This document shows positions 1 to 5,955 of a stretch of 5,955 nucleotides of DNA, piece after piece; positions within the stretch are counted from its first letter, which is position 1; each line of letters starts with the position of its first letter. A program made the translations under genes and the position numbers. The DNA comes from Acidobacteriota bacterium. Its GTDB lineage: Bacteria > Acidobacteriota > Blastocatellia > Pyrinomonadales > Pyrinomonadaceae. Location: assembly GCA_003222835.1 (NCBI GenBank), contig QHXE01000514.1, positions 1-5,955 on the forward strand, given 5' to 3'. The notes beneath the pieces were generated by a model. The model had not been told where the DNA came from and ran no database searches. It was given only the letters and a program-made list of their open reading frames with translations.

Positions 1-85
1 CTGGATGGATTGGTCCCGAACATCCCGGACGTACTGCGTGCAATTGAGTCCGTTGAGGAGGCTAAGTTTACCATTAACAAGGTTT

Positions 86-406
86 CTATCGCCGCCCGCC
101 CCGCAACAAAAATCCCAAAACCAATCCCGCCGCTGCGGACATCAGAATCGCCTGGCCGGGGTTCTTGCGCGCGTAGTCTTTGGCTTCGTCAGCAATCTCG
201 CTGATGTCCTTGCCCTGCAAATCCTTGATCTTGTTGCCGACGGCGCTGACTTTGTCGCTGACGTAATCGCTGGCTCGTGACGCGGCGTCGGCGAGTTTAT
301 CGCCACATTGTCTTGCTGTATCTGAAAGCTCTGACATATTGAATTCTCTCCCGCAAATCATTGGCGCGCTTGGCGCTTCCTGCCCATTTTCTCTTGCTTC
401 CTGCAT
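86..406 (-). CDS. DUF883-like (YqjD/ElaB-type) small membrane-anchored protein
   Basis: Encodes 106 residues from the ATG at 406, or 83 from the in-frame ATG at 337 (beginning MSELSDTARQ). The body is hydrophilic and helical with regularly spaced Ala, Asp and Lys. It ends in YARKNPGQ, then a short hydrophobic segment rich in Ala, Gly and Leu (AAAGLVLGFLL), then RGGRR. This order (amphipathic helix, 'Y-R-NP' turn, C-terminal anchor, basic end) is the DUF883 pattern. In E. coli, family members YqjD and ElaB are tail-anchored inner-membrane proteins that bind ribosomes in stationary phase. A role here is inferred from family only. Both starts have a Shine-Dalgarno match 8 nt upstream: AAGGAG for 406, GGGAGAG for 337. 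I give the longer form because its ribosome site is better, but its first 23 residues look unlike the family, so 337 may be the true start. The gene is divergent from the efflux operon and I see no functional link. No clear promoter or terminator was found. Confidence 0.75.
   Translation of the reverse strand: MQEARENGQEAPSAPMICGREFNMSELSDTARQCGDKLADAASRASDYVSDKVSAVGNKIKDLQGKDISEIADEAKDYARKNPGQAILMSAAAGLVLGFLLRGGRR
346..352 (-). promoter_or_regulatory. Alternative Shine-Dalgarno site for the shorter start
   Basis: On the minus strand this reads GGGAGAG, 8 nt before the ATG at 337. That start yields MSELSDTARQ..., a more family-like N-terminus. It lies inside the longer reading frame, so the gene may have two starts, or only this one. 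Confidence 0.4.
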
Positions 407-414
407 TTATCCAA

Positions 415-420
415 CTCCTT
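415..420 (-). promoter_or_regulatory. Shine-Dalgarno site for the longer start of the DUF883-like gene
   Basis: On the minus strand this reads AAGGAG, 8 nt before the ATG at 406. It is the best ribosome-binding match in the window and is the reason for preferring the 106-residue form. Confidence 0.5.
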
Positions 421-497
421 GATTACTCTTGTGGGTCAACCAAAATCTCCATACGACAAAAGTTCGCACCCAGTTGCGATTTTCTGCAGGGTGCAGA

Positions 498-574
498 TTC
501 TTTGCGCCTTTGGTTCTTCTGTACTTCGCGGCTTTGCGCGAACCAATCTGCGGGTCACGCAAAGGCGCAAAGAA
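498..574. repeat. Structured intergenic inverted repeat (15-bp arms with nested hairpin)
   Basis: The left arm TTCTTTGCGCCTTTG (498-512) is the exact reverse complement of the right arm CAAAGGCGCAAAGAA (560-574). The 47-nt interior holds a second perfect hairpin: TTCGCG (525-530) pairs with CGCGAA (537-542) across a 6-nt loop. A small CTGCA/TGCAG hairpin (484-488 with 492-496) sits just outside. The element contains several variants of a CTTTGCG unit in both orientations. It lies between two divergent genes and has no T-tract, so it does not look like a terminator. It resembles dispersed intergenic palindromes; whether it is multicopy cannot be told from one window. Confidence 0.6.
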
Positions 575-598
575 ATGAAAGACTAAAGACGCGGAGAC

Positions 599-628
599 TT
601 GACATTGCCTGATGAGAGATGGTAAGTG
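599..628 (+). promoter_or_regulatory. Candidate sigma-70 promoter of the tetR-adaptor-pump operon
   Basis: TTGACA at 599-604 matches the -35 consensus exactly. At the normal 16-18 nt spacing the -10 window falls at about 621-628 (GGTAAGTG), which is a poor -10 match and overlaps the left half of the palindrome. A weak -10 covered by an operator would fit a repressed promoter. The transcription start would fall near 634, giving a leader of under 20 nt. The -35 is convincing; the -10 is not. Confidence 0.4.
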
Positions 629-639
629 AGTACTTACTT
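624..639. promoter_or_regulatory. Probable operator of the downstream TetR-family repressor
   Basis: AAGTGAGTACTTACTT is a 16-bp dyad centred between 631 and 632, with 7 of 8 half-site positions matching (AAGTGAGT against AAGTAAGT). In another register, GTAAGT (622-627) and ACTTAC (632-637) form a perfect 6-4-6 inverted repeat. It lies 12 nt before the regulator's ATG and downstream of a consensus -35 box, the usual place for autoregulated TetR/AcrR operators. Size and symmetry suit a homodimeric helix-turn-helix repressor. Binding by this particular protein is inferred. Confidence 0.6.
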
Positions 640-651
640 CGGGGCAGTTAA

Positions 652-1440
652 ATGCGAGCCAAACGGAAAATCATCACCGATAACGGCGCCGGCACTAATG
701 TAGCTCGCATGGCGGGCGAAGAGCGGCATCTGCAAATTTTGCGCGTGGCGATGCGGCTGTTTTCACAGCACGGCTTTCGCGGCACCACCACCAAAGAGAT
801 CGCGCTGGCCGCGGGTGTGTCTGAGGCGATGGTCTTTCGTCACTTCGCCACCAAGGAAGAATTGTACAGCGCGATTCTGGATCAGAAAGCCTGCCTGCAT
901 GATGAAATAGTTCCCTGCCAGGCCGTGGCAGACGCGGTTGCCCGCAAAGACGACCGGGCTGTTTTTGAAGCGATGGCCTTGGATGCTCTTAACCATCACG
1001 AACAGGATCCCGAGTTTCAGCGACTTTTGCTGCATTCTGCATTGGAAGAACACGAGTTGGCTCAAATGTTCTGGAAAAAGTTCGTCCACCGCGTATATCA
1101 ATCGTTGGGTGATTACATCCGCGAAAGGCAGCGCGAAGGCGCAATGGTGCAGATTAAGCCCGCGATCATCGTGCGCGCCTTCGTCGGCATGATTGTTCAT
1201 CATTCTCTGAACAACAATCTCTGGGATCGCGAACGACGACTCCTGAATATCTCAAATGAAACTGCCGCGCGCGAATTCACGAACATCCTCTTGCACGGTG
1301 TGGTAGCAGACAAGACTATCGCGCAAGCCGCTTTCAGGAAACTCTCATCCTCAAGAGCTGCTTTGAAAACTGGGGCCTCGAAACGCATGGCCCGAAAACA
1401 AGTAGACACGAACTCCAGAAGAATTAGATCAAACAAATGA
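652..1440 (+). CDS. TetR/AcrR-family transcriptional repressor
   Basis: A 262-residue regulator, longer than the usual 190-220 for the family. The TetR DNA-binding domain spans about residues 26-75. It includes LQILRVAMRLFSQHGFRGTT, the helix KEIALAAGVSEAMVFRHF with recognition helix near 56-65, and the closing motif ATKEELYSAIL. Residues 80-225 are all helical in character and would be the ligand-binding and dimer domain; I cannot assign a ligand class. The last ~35 residues are a basic, Ser/Arg/Lys-rich tail that is probably disordered. The first ~25 residues are also a basic extension. The ATG at 652 follows a weak GGGG-type ribosome site; the next ATG (709) has none, so I keep 652. The stop overlaps the adaptor start (ATGA). 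By family knowledge it should repress its own operon from the palindrome just upstream until an effector, possibly a pump substrate, binds. Confidence 0.93.
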   Translation: MRAKRKIITDNGAGTNVARMAGEERHLQILRVAMRLFSQHGFRGTTTKEIALAAGVSEAMVFRHFATKEELYSAILDQKACLHDEIVPCQAVADAVARKDDRAVFEAMALDALNHHEQDPEFQRLLLHSALEEHELAQMFWKKFVHRVYQSLGDYIRERQREGAMVQIKPAIIVRAFVGMIVHHSLNNNLWDRERRLLNISNETAAREFTNILLHGVVADKTIAQAAFRKLSSSRAALKTGASKRMARKQVDTNSRRIRSNK

Positions 1441-2693
1441 CTCTTCAGAGATTTATCAAGCTCGTACTTCTCGTTAGCCTGACAACGGTGGCCGGCGCGA
1501 GCCTCGTGAGCTGCAAGCGTTCAAACGGCCAGCCAAGCAATAGCGGCGCGGCGAATCCAACCCCCGCGATTCTTGAAGTCTCCACCGCGCCGGCAGTCGT
1601 GCGGCAATTGCCTCGCTTCTTTGAAGCCACGGGCACTCTCGCCGCGGACGTGCAGACGGATGTGCAGCCACAAACCGCCGGCAAAGTCGTTGCGGTCGGG
1701 GTCGATATGGGAAGCGCAGTGAGCAAGGGCCAGATGTTGGTGCGTCTGGAAGATGCCGATTACAAACTGCGCATGGATCAAGCCGTCGCCCAACTCGACA
1801 GTGCCAAGGCCGCGGTGAGTCAGGCCGAAGAAAAGCTCGGATTGCGGCCGGGGCAGAAATTCGATCCCGAGAGAGTAGCCGACGTTTCGGTCGCGCGGGC
1901 CAATTTCAATCTTGCGGAAAGCAATTTTCAGCGGGCGCAAAAACTGATTGAGTCAGGCGATATCTCGCGGGCTGAATTCGATCAGCGAAAGTCGCAGCTA
2001 GATGCATTGAAACAGGCTTACGAATCGGCGATCGCGCAGGCGCGACAAAACTACGCGGCGGTCATGGTAGCGCGAACCAATGTCACCAACGCGCAGACGC
2101 AAGTCGATCTGGCGCGGCGAACCTTGTCGTATACCGTAGTCACAGCTCCCATTGGTGGTTACGTGCTCGAGAGACCGGTCGATGTGGGAACTTATGTCTC
2201 CACCACCACGAAGGTCGCTACGATCGTCAAGCCAAATCCTCTGTGGATTCGTATCGACATTCCTGAACAAGCAGTTCGGCAAATCAGGGCCGGGCAGTCG
2301 GTTTCGCTAAGCACCACTTCATGGCCGGACAGAACATTCAGCGGACGTGTCGTGCGCATCTCGCCAAATGTCTCGGCCAGCTCGCGCACGTTGACCGTCG
2401 AGGCCGAGATCGACAATCGAGGCGGCGCGCTCAAGCCGGGACAATTCGCAACCGTGCGCGTACTTTTGCCGCAGAGCGAAGCCGCAGTACTAGTTCCACA
2501 ACGAGCGCTGCGCACAATCTCCGGCGCGACCTATGTCTTCGTTATCAAGAATGGTCACGCCGAACAGCGTCTGGTGCAATCGGGACAAGCGGAAGGGGAT
2601 TTGATCGAGATTAAGAGCGGTGTGGTAACGGACGAAGTCGTGGCGACGAGCAACGTCGAGCAATTGAGCGATGGCGCGGCGGTAAGACAATGA
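1437..2693 (+). CDS. RND efflux periplasmic adaptor subunit (membrane fusion protein, lipoprotein)
   Basis: A 418-residue AcrA/MexA-type adaptor that links an RND pump to an outer-membrane channel. The N-terminus is a lipoprotein signal: basic MTLQRFIK, a hydrophobic core, and lipobox LVSC with the lipidated Cys at residue 26. The residue after it is Lys, not the Asp of inner-membrane retention, but that rule is not reliable outside Enterobacteria. The two lipoyl half-motifs are at about 74-106 (VQPQTAGKVVAVGVDMGSAV, then KGQMLVRLED) and 231-265 (VTAPIGGYV, then VDVGTYV). Between them is a long alpha-helical hairpin (about 107-230) rich in Ala and Gln, whose turn near ESGDISRAEFDQ would contact the outer-membrane channel. 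A beta-barrel domain follows (about 268-345), then the membrane-proximal domain to the end (LVPQRAL...YVFVI). The start overlaps the tetR stop by 4 bp and has no strong Shine-Dalgarno, suggesting translational coupling. Length and domains are complete. Confidence 0.95.
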   Translation: MTLQRFIKLVLLVSLTTVAGASLVSCKRSNGQPSNSGAANPTPAILEVSTAPAVVRQLPRFFEATGTLAADVQTDVQPQTAGKVVAVGVDMGSAVSKGQMLVRLEDADYKLRMDQAVAQLDSAKAAVSQAEEKLGLRPGQKFDPERVADVSVARANFNLAESNFQRAQKLIESGDISRAEFDQRKSQLDALKQAYESAIAQARQNYAAVMVARTNVTNAQTQVDLARRTLSYTVVTAPIGGYVLERPVDVGTYVSTTTKVATIVKPNPLWIRIDIPEQAVRQIRAGQSVSLSTTSWPDRTFSGRVVRISPNVSASSRTLTVEAEIDNRGGALKPGQFATVRVLLPQSEAAVLVPQRALRTISGATYVFVIKNGHAEQRLVQSGQAEGDLIEIKSGVVTDEVVATSNVEQLSDGAAVRQ

Positions 2694-2700
2694 AGTTCGA

Positions 2701-2755
2701 CGTTACGGAACCGCGAGCGGTAGCGACCGGCGCTACCGCTCGCGGTTCTGTAACG
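2701..2755. repeat. 25-bp-stem hairpin between adaptor and pump genes
   Basis: Left arm 2701-2725 pairs with right arm 2731-2755 around the 5-nt loop ACCGG. All 25 positions pair in RNA, with a single G-U wobble (2707 with 2749). The arms are GC-rich and contain CCGCGAGCGG and GGTAGCG. It starts 7 nt after the adaptor stop codon. It is followed by CGAGGGGCC, not a T-tract, so it is not a standard intrinsic terminator. It may act as a REP-like dispersed palindrome, an mRNA stabiliser or processing site protecting the upstream transcript, or a partial attenuator lowering pump expression. The structure is seen directly; the roles are inference. Confidence 0.85.
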
Positions 2756-2768
2756 AGGGGCCAAGACG

Positions 2769-2798
2769 ATCTCAGATTTGAGATTTAAGATTTAAATC
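2769..2798. repeat. AT-rich 7-bp tandem repeat and small palindromes just upstream of the pump start
   Basis: AGATTTG, AGATTTA, AGATTTA occur head to tail at 2774-2794. The block starts with a small hairpin, ATCTCA (2769-2774) with TGAGAT (2779-2784) around GATT. It ends in the perfect palindrome GATTTAAATC (2789-2798), two nt before the pump ATG. Composition contrasts sharply with the GC-rich hairpin next to it. It occupies the place where a Shine-Dalgarno would be expected and contains none. It might be a slipped-strand repeat, part of a dispersed element with the hairpin, or an unstructured leader aiding initiation. Confidence 0.6.
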
Positions 2799-2800
2799 AG

Positions 2801-5800
2801 ATGCAAAAACTTGCCGAAATCTGTGTGCGCCGTCCGGTGTTCGCGACGATGCTTATTTTGAGCATCACGGTCGTGGGCATCTTTTCATTTCAGTCGCTCG
2901 GAGTCGATCTCTTTCCGAAGATCGATTTGCCGACGATTACTGTGACGGTGATAAACCCGGGCGCTTCGCCTGAAGAAATCGAAACTGAAATTACCGACAA
3001 GGTAGAAGGCGCCGTCAACACCATCAGCGGTATTGACGAGTTGCGTTCGACTTCGCTCGAAGGCGTCTCGCAGGTCTTTGTTACTTTCGTCCTCGAGAAA
3101 AATGCGGACGTGGCGGCGCAGGAAGTGCGCAACAAGATCGATTTGATCGTCAACGATCTGCCTGAAACAGCCGAAGTCCCCATAGTGCAAAAACTCGACA
3201 CCGACGCCACGCCGGTATTGCGCATTGCAGTCTCTGCGCCGCGATCTTTGCGCGAAGTAACCGACCTGGCGGACAAACAGATCAAGCGCATGATCGAATC
3301 GATCAATGGCGTCGGCAACGTGGAAATCGTCGGCGGACGCAAGCGTGAGATCGAAGTCTGGGTCGATCCCGATAAAATGCGCGCCTTCAATGTCTCGGCG
3401 GCGGACGTGGCGAATGCGGTCAAACTTCAAAACATGGAGTTGCCCGGCGGGCGCGTCGAAGCAGGCAAGCGCGAGCTGACCGTGCGCACGATGGGACGTA
3501 TTCCCGATCCGGCGCAATTCAACAACTTGATTGTGGCCAATCGCGGGTCTTACGCAGTGAAGCTCAGCGACATCGGCTATGTCGAAGATGGCGCGGAAGA
3601 ACAACGCACTGAAGCGCGACTGAACGGACAGCCGGCGGTCACGCTGGTCGTGTCGAAGCAGTCAGGACAGAACACGGTTGCCGTCGCCGACGCGGTGAAA
3701 GAGCGTTTGGATGAATTAAGAACCACGCTGCCGCGCGACGTTAAGACCCAAATCGTCGGTGACCAGACGATCTTCATCAAGGCCGCGCTGCACTCAATTC
3801 AGTTGCATTTGATCGAAGGCAGCATTCTGGCAGCCATCGTTGTCTTCGTATTTCTCTGGAGTTTCCGCTCGACCTTCATTGCCGCGATTGCTATTCCCAC
3901 TTCGATTGTCGCGACCTTCGGATTAATGGCCGCGATGGGATTCACGCTGAATCAAATCACGATGCTGGCGCTGACGCTGATGGTGGGAATCGTGATCGAT
4001 GATGCCGTAGTGGTGCTGGAAAATATTTTCCGCTTCATCGAAGAAAAGGGAATGCCGCCGTTCCAGGCAGCTATCGAAGGCACGCGCGAGATAGGTTTGG
4101 CCGTCACCGCGACGACGCTTTCATTGCTGGCGGTATTTCTGCCGGTTGGATTCATGGCGGGCATCGTCGGCCGCTTCATGTCGTCGTTCGGATTCACGTC
4201 CTCGTTTGCGATTGCCGTTTCGCTGCTGGTGTCATTCACGCTTACGCCGACGCTGGCCGCGCGCATGATTAAAAGAAAGAAAGCCAGTGTGGCAAAGGGC
4301 GCCGGCAAGCACACGTCGTCAACGCCCGACAGAGAAGAGCGCACGTCGCTGGCGGAGTTCAAAGACAAATATGTGCAAGCAGGATCAAAAGAATCGCGCT
4401 TCTACCGTCCGATCGATCGCACCTACACGTGGCTGCTCAAATGGTCCATGGCGCATCGTTGGGCAATCGTGCTGCTGTCGATTCTGGTAATTGTCAGCAC
4501 GGTACCGTTGTTCATATTCGTCGGCAAGAACTTTTTGCCCATCGACGATCAATCGCAATTTGAAATCAATGTGCGCACGCCCGAAGGTTCCACGCTTTCA
4601 TCGACTTCGGCCCTCAGCGAGCGCATTGCCGCTGACGTGCGCAAGCTTCCCGGCGTGACTGACACGCTGGTAACGATCGGGAGCGGCCAGCAGCAAGTCG
4701 TCAATCTCGCGAACATCTACATCAAGCTCTCGCCTATCGAAGAACGCAGCGTCAACCAACAGGAGTTGATGTTGCGCGCGCGTTCCGAAATCGTCGGCAG
4801 GTACTTGAAAGAATTTCCCGATCAATTGCGCACCAGCGTTAACCCGGTGGCGGCAATCTCTGGTGGCGGCTTTCGTAATTCTGACATTCAATTTGTTATC
4901 GGGGGGCCCGACCTCGACAAACTCACGAAATATTCCGACGCCCTGCTGACAAAGCTCAAGACAATTCCCGATGTGGTCGATGCTGATTCAACGCTGATTT
5001 CCGGCAAACCCGAGCTGCGCGTGGTCATCGATCGCGCGCGGGCGGCGGATCTGGGCGTGCGCATCGGCGATGTAGCGCAATCGCTGAATACCCTGGTAGC
5101 CGGTCAGAAAGTCTCCACCTTCAACGCCGGCACCGATGAATACGACGTGCGCGTTCGCGCGGTCGGACAGTTTCGCGCGAATGCAGAAGGGTTGCGACGA
5201 ATGTTGGTAGCTTCGCAGAAACTTGGTTGGGTAAGTCTCGAGAATCTTGTGCATGTCGAAGAAGGCACTGGACCATCTTCGATCGATCGATACAACCGCC
5301 AACGCCAAGTAATGCTGACAGCGAATACGAAGCCCGGAGGGTCGCAAGCCGCCGTAATCGCCAAGCTGAACGAGTTTGCGAAGGCGGAAAACATGGATAG
5401 TAGCTATCGGACCTTCCTCGCCGGACGATCCAAAGAGTTAGGCCGGACCGCCACCTATTTCCTGCTCGCGATCGTTTTGTCGTTCGTTTTCATGTACATG
5501 ATTCTGGCGGCGCAATTCGAATCTTTCATTCACCCGATCACGATCCTGTTGACGCTGCCGCTGGCGATTCCGTTTGGCATCGTCTCGCTGCTGGTGACGA
5601 ATCAGACTGTGAATATTTTTTCGGGCCTCGGCTTGCTGCTTTTGTTCGGCGTCGTGAAGAAAAACGCCATCCTGCAAATCGATCACACAAACGGATTGCG
5701 AAAACAGGGCATGGAGCGCTACGACGCGATCATTCAAGCGAACCGCGATCGTTTGCGGCCAATTCTGATGACCACGATTGCGCTGGTTGCGGGCATGACG

Positions 5801-5955
5801 CCGTTGACGCTTTCGAGCGGTCCCGGCGCGGGCACAAATCGTTCGATTGGCGTGCTGGTGGTTGGCGGACAATCGCTTTGTTTGCTGCTGACGCTGCTCG
5901 CGGTGCCGGTTTTTTATTCCTTGTTCGACGATCTCGCGCGCAGCCGCGTCTGGTC
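2801..5955 (+). CDS. RND efflux inner-membrane pump (AcrB/HAE1-like permease), 3' end cut by window
   Basis: The frame is open for 1051 codons from ATG 2801 to the window edge, close to the full ~1050 residues of AcrB-type pumps, so only a short C-terminal tail is missing. RND pumps use the proton gradient to export substrates from the periplasm or inner membrane as trimers. TM1 (about 11-31, RRPVFATMLIL) is followed by a large periplasmic domain, TM2-TM6 (about 337-487), TM7 (about 553-573), a second periplasmic domain, and TM8-TM12 (about 884-1040). The proton-relay residues are present: Asp400-Asp401 in TM4 (VIDDAVVVLENIFR), Lys954 in TM10 (GVVKKNAILQID) and the arginine-bearing RLRPILMTT at the start of TM11. 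The cytoplasmic TM6-TM7 loop carries a basic, Ser/Thr-rich stretch (about 491-520) that makes it longer than in AcrB. The stretch equivalent to the AcrB G-loop reads IGSGQQQVVNLAN (626-638) and lacks its phenylalanines. An in-frame stop (2786-2788) fixes 2801 as the first possible ATG; there is no Shine-Dalgarno. It follows the adaptor as in classic efflux operons. The substrate is unknown. Confidence 0.95.
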   Translation, partial: MQKLAEICVRRPVFATMLILSITVVGIFSFQSLGVDLFPKIDLPTITVTVINPGASPEEIETEITDKVEGAVNTISGIDELRSTSLEGVSQVFVTFVLEKNADVAAQEVRNKIDLIVNDLPETAEVPIVQKLDTDATPVLRIAVSAPRSLREVTDLADKQIKRMIESINGVGNVEIVGGRKREIEVWVDPDKMRAFNVSAADVANAVKLQNMELPGGRVEAGKRELTVRTMGRIPDPAQFNNLIVANRGSYAVKLSDIGYVEDGAEEQRTEARLNGQPAVTLVVSKQSGQNTVAVADAVKERLDELRTTLPRDVKTQIVGDQTIFIKAALHSIQLHLIEGSILAAIVVFVFLWSFRSTFIAAIAIPTSIVATFGLMAAMGFTLNQITMLALTLMVGIVIDDAVVVLENIFRFIEEKGMPPFQAAIEGTREIGLAVTATTLSLLAVFLPVGFMAGIVGRFMSSFGFTSSFAIAVSLLVSFTLTPTLAARMIKRKKASVAKGAGKHTSSTPDREERTSLAEFKDKYVQAGSKESRFYRPIDRTYTWLLKWSMAHRWAIVLLSILVIVSTVPLFIFVGKNFLPIDDQSQFEINVRTPEGSTLSSTSALSERIAADVRKLPGVTDTLVTIGSGQQQVVNLANIYIKLSPIEERSVNQQELMLRARSEIVGRYLKEFPDQLRTSVNPVAAISGGGFRNSDIQFVIGGPDLDKLTKYSDALLTKLKTIPDVVDADSTLISGKPELRVVIDRARAADLGVRIGDVAQSLNTLVAGQKVSTFNAGTDEYDVRVRAVGQFRANAEGLRRMLVASQKLGWVSLENLVHVEEGTGPSSIDRYNRQRQVMLTANTKPGGSQAAVIAKLNEFAKAENMDSSYRTFLAGRSKELGRTATYFLLAIVLSFVFMYMILAAQFESFIHPITILLTLPLAIPFGIVSLLVTNQTVNIFSGLGLLLLFGVVKKNAILQIDHTNGLRKQGMERYDAIIQANRDRLRPILMTTIALVAGMTPLTLSSGPGAGTNRSIGVLVVGGQSLCLLLTLLAVPVFYSLFDDLARSRVW

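Noticed and set aside
1..74. Minus-strand ATG at 74 open to the window edge (MVNLASSTDS...), which could be a second gene after the DUF883-like one
   Set aside because: It is 24 codons with no ribosome site and no recognisable similarity to the holin-like proteins that often follow YqjD-type genes. Sequence beyond the window would be needed.
1..204. Plus-strand frame open from the window edge (LDGLVPNIPDVLRAIESVEE...) that could be the 3' end of an upstream gene
   Set aside because: Only about 28 residues precede the overlap with the minus-strand DUF883-like gene. The overlapping part reads as Pro/Arg/Ser-rich shadow sequence and I recognise no family. A short open stretch at the edge is not enough to call a gene.
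361..612. Plus-strand 83-codon frame across the divergent intergenic region
   Set aside because: It overlaps the 5' end of the DUF883-like gene, runs through the palindromic element, lacks a ribosome site and has no protein-like composition.
763..1203. Antisense reading frame of 146 codons opposite the TetR gene
   Set aside because: The plus-strand frame has clear TetR domain motifs. The antisense translation has no family features.
2701..2760. Rho-independent terminator after the adaptor gene
   Set aside because: The stem is long, but the bases after it are CGAGGGGCC with no T-tract, and the next gene encodes the partner subunit of the same complex.
2885..3604. Long antisense reading frame of 239 codons opposite the pump gene
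   Set aside because: It lies wholly inside the well-supported pump gene, has no start signal, and its His/Arg/Asp-rich translation is typical of the reverse strand of GC-rich coding DNA.
5279..5290. Tandem GATC run (TCGATCGATCGA)
   Set aside because: It falls inside the pump reading frame and is explained by the codons for Ser-Ile-Asp-Arg. The host codon habit gives frequent CGATC elsewhere in the window.

Overview
The window reads as chromosomal DNA from a Gram-negative (double-membrane) bacterium of moderate GC content. Evidence is a tripartite RND efflux cassette with a lipoprotein periplasmic adaptor, plus a YqjD/ElaB-type (DUF883-like) small membrane protein. Gene order and the structured intergenic palindromes remind me of environmental Acidobacteriota (Blastocatellia-like), but this is an impression. 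No marker gene in the window fixes the taxonomy.

Layout. Bases 1-85 hold no gene I can support. A small gene on the minus strand (86-406, or 86-337 from an internal start) encodes a DUF883-like protein with a C-terminal membrane anchor. Next comes a 245-bp intergenic region. It carries a 77-bp structured inverted repeat (498-574), a consensus -35 box (599-604) and a 16-bp near-palindrome (624-639) that looks like an operator. Three plus-strand genes then form one probable operon: a TetR/AcrR repressor (652-1440), an RND periplasmic adaptor lipoprotein (1437-2693, overlapping the repressor by 4 bp as ATGA) and an RND inner-membrane pump (2801 to the window end, 1051 codons, open at the 3' edge). 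The only sizeable gap in the operon is 107 bp between adaptor and pump. It contains a 25-bp-stem hairpin starting 7 nt after the adaptor stop and an AT-rich 7-bp tandem repeat just before the pump ATG.

How the genes work together. The pump and adaptor would form an export complex with an outer-membrane channel that is not in the window. The repressor comes first in the operon and sits directly behind its likely operator, so it probably represses itself and the pump until a ligand releases it. The substrate cannot be read from the sequence, although the pump's porter loop lacks the phenylalanine-rich G-loop of AcrB.

I found no previously undescribed system. The protein content is a well-known arrangement. 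The parts most worth a second look are non-coding: the intra-operon hairpin, the structured intergenic repeat, the operator, and the poor Shine-Dalgarno signals of the efflux genes.
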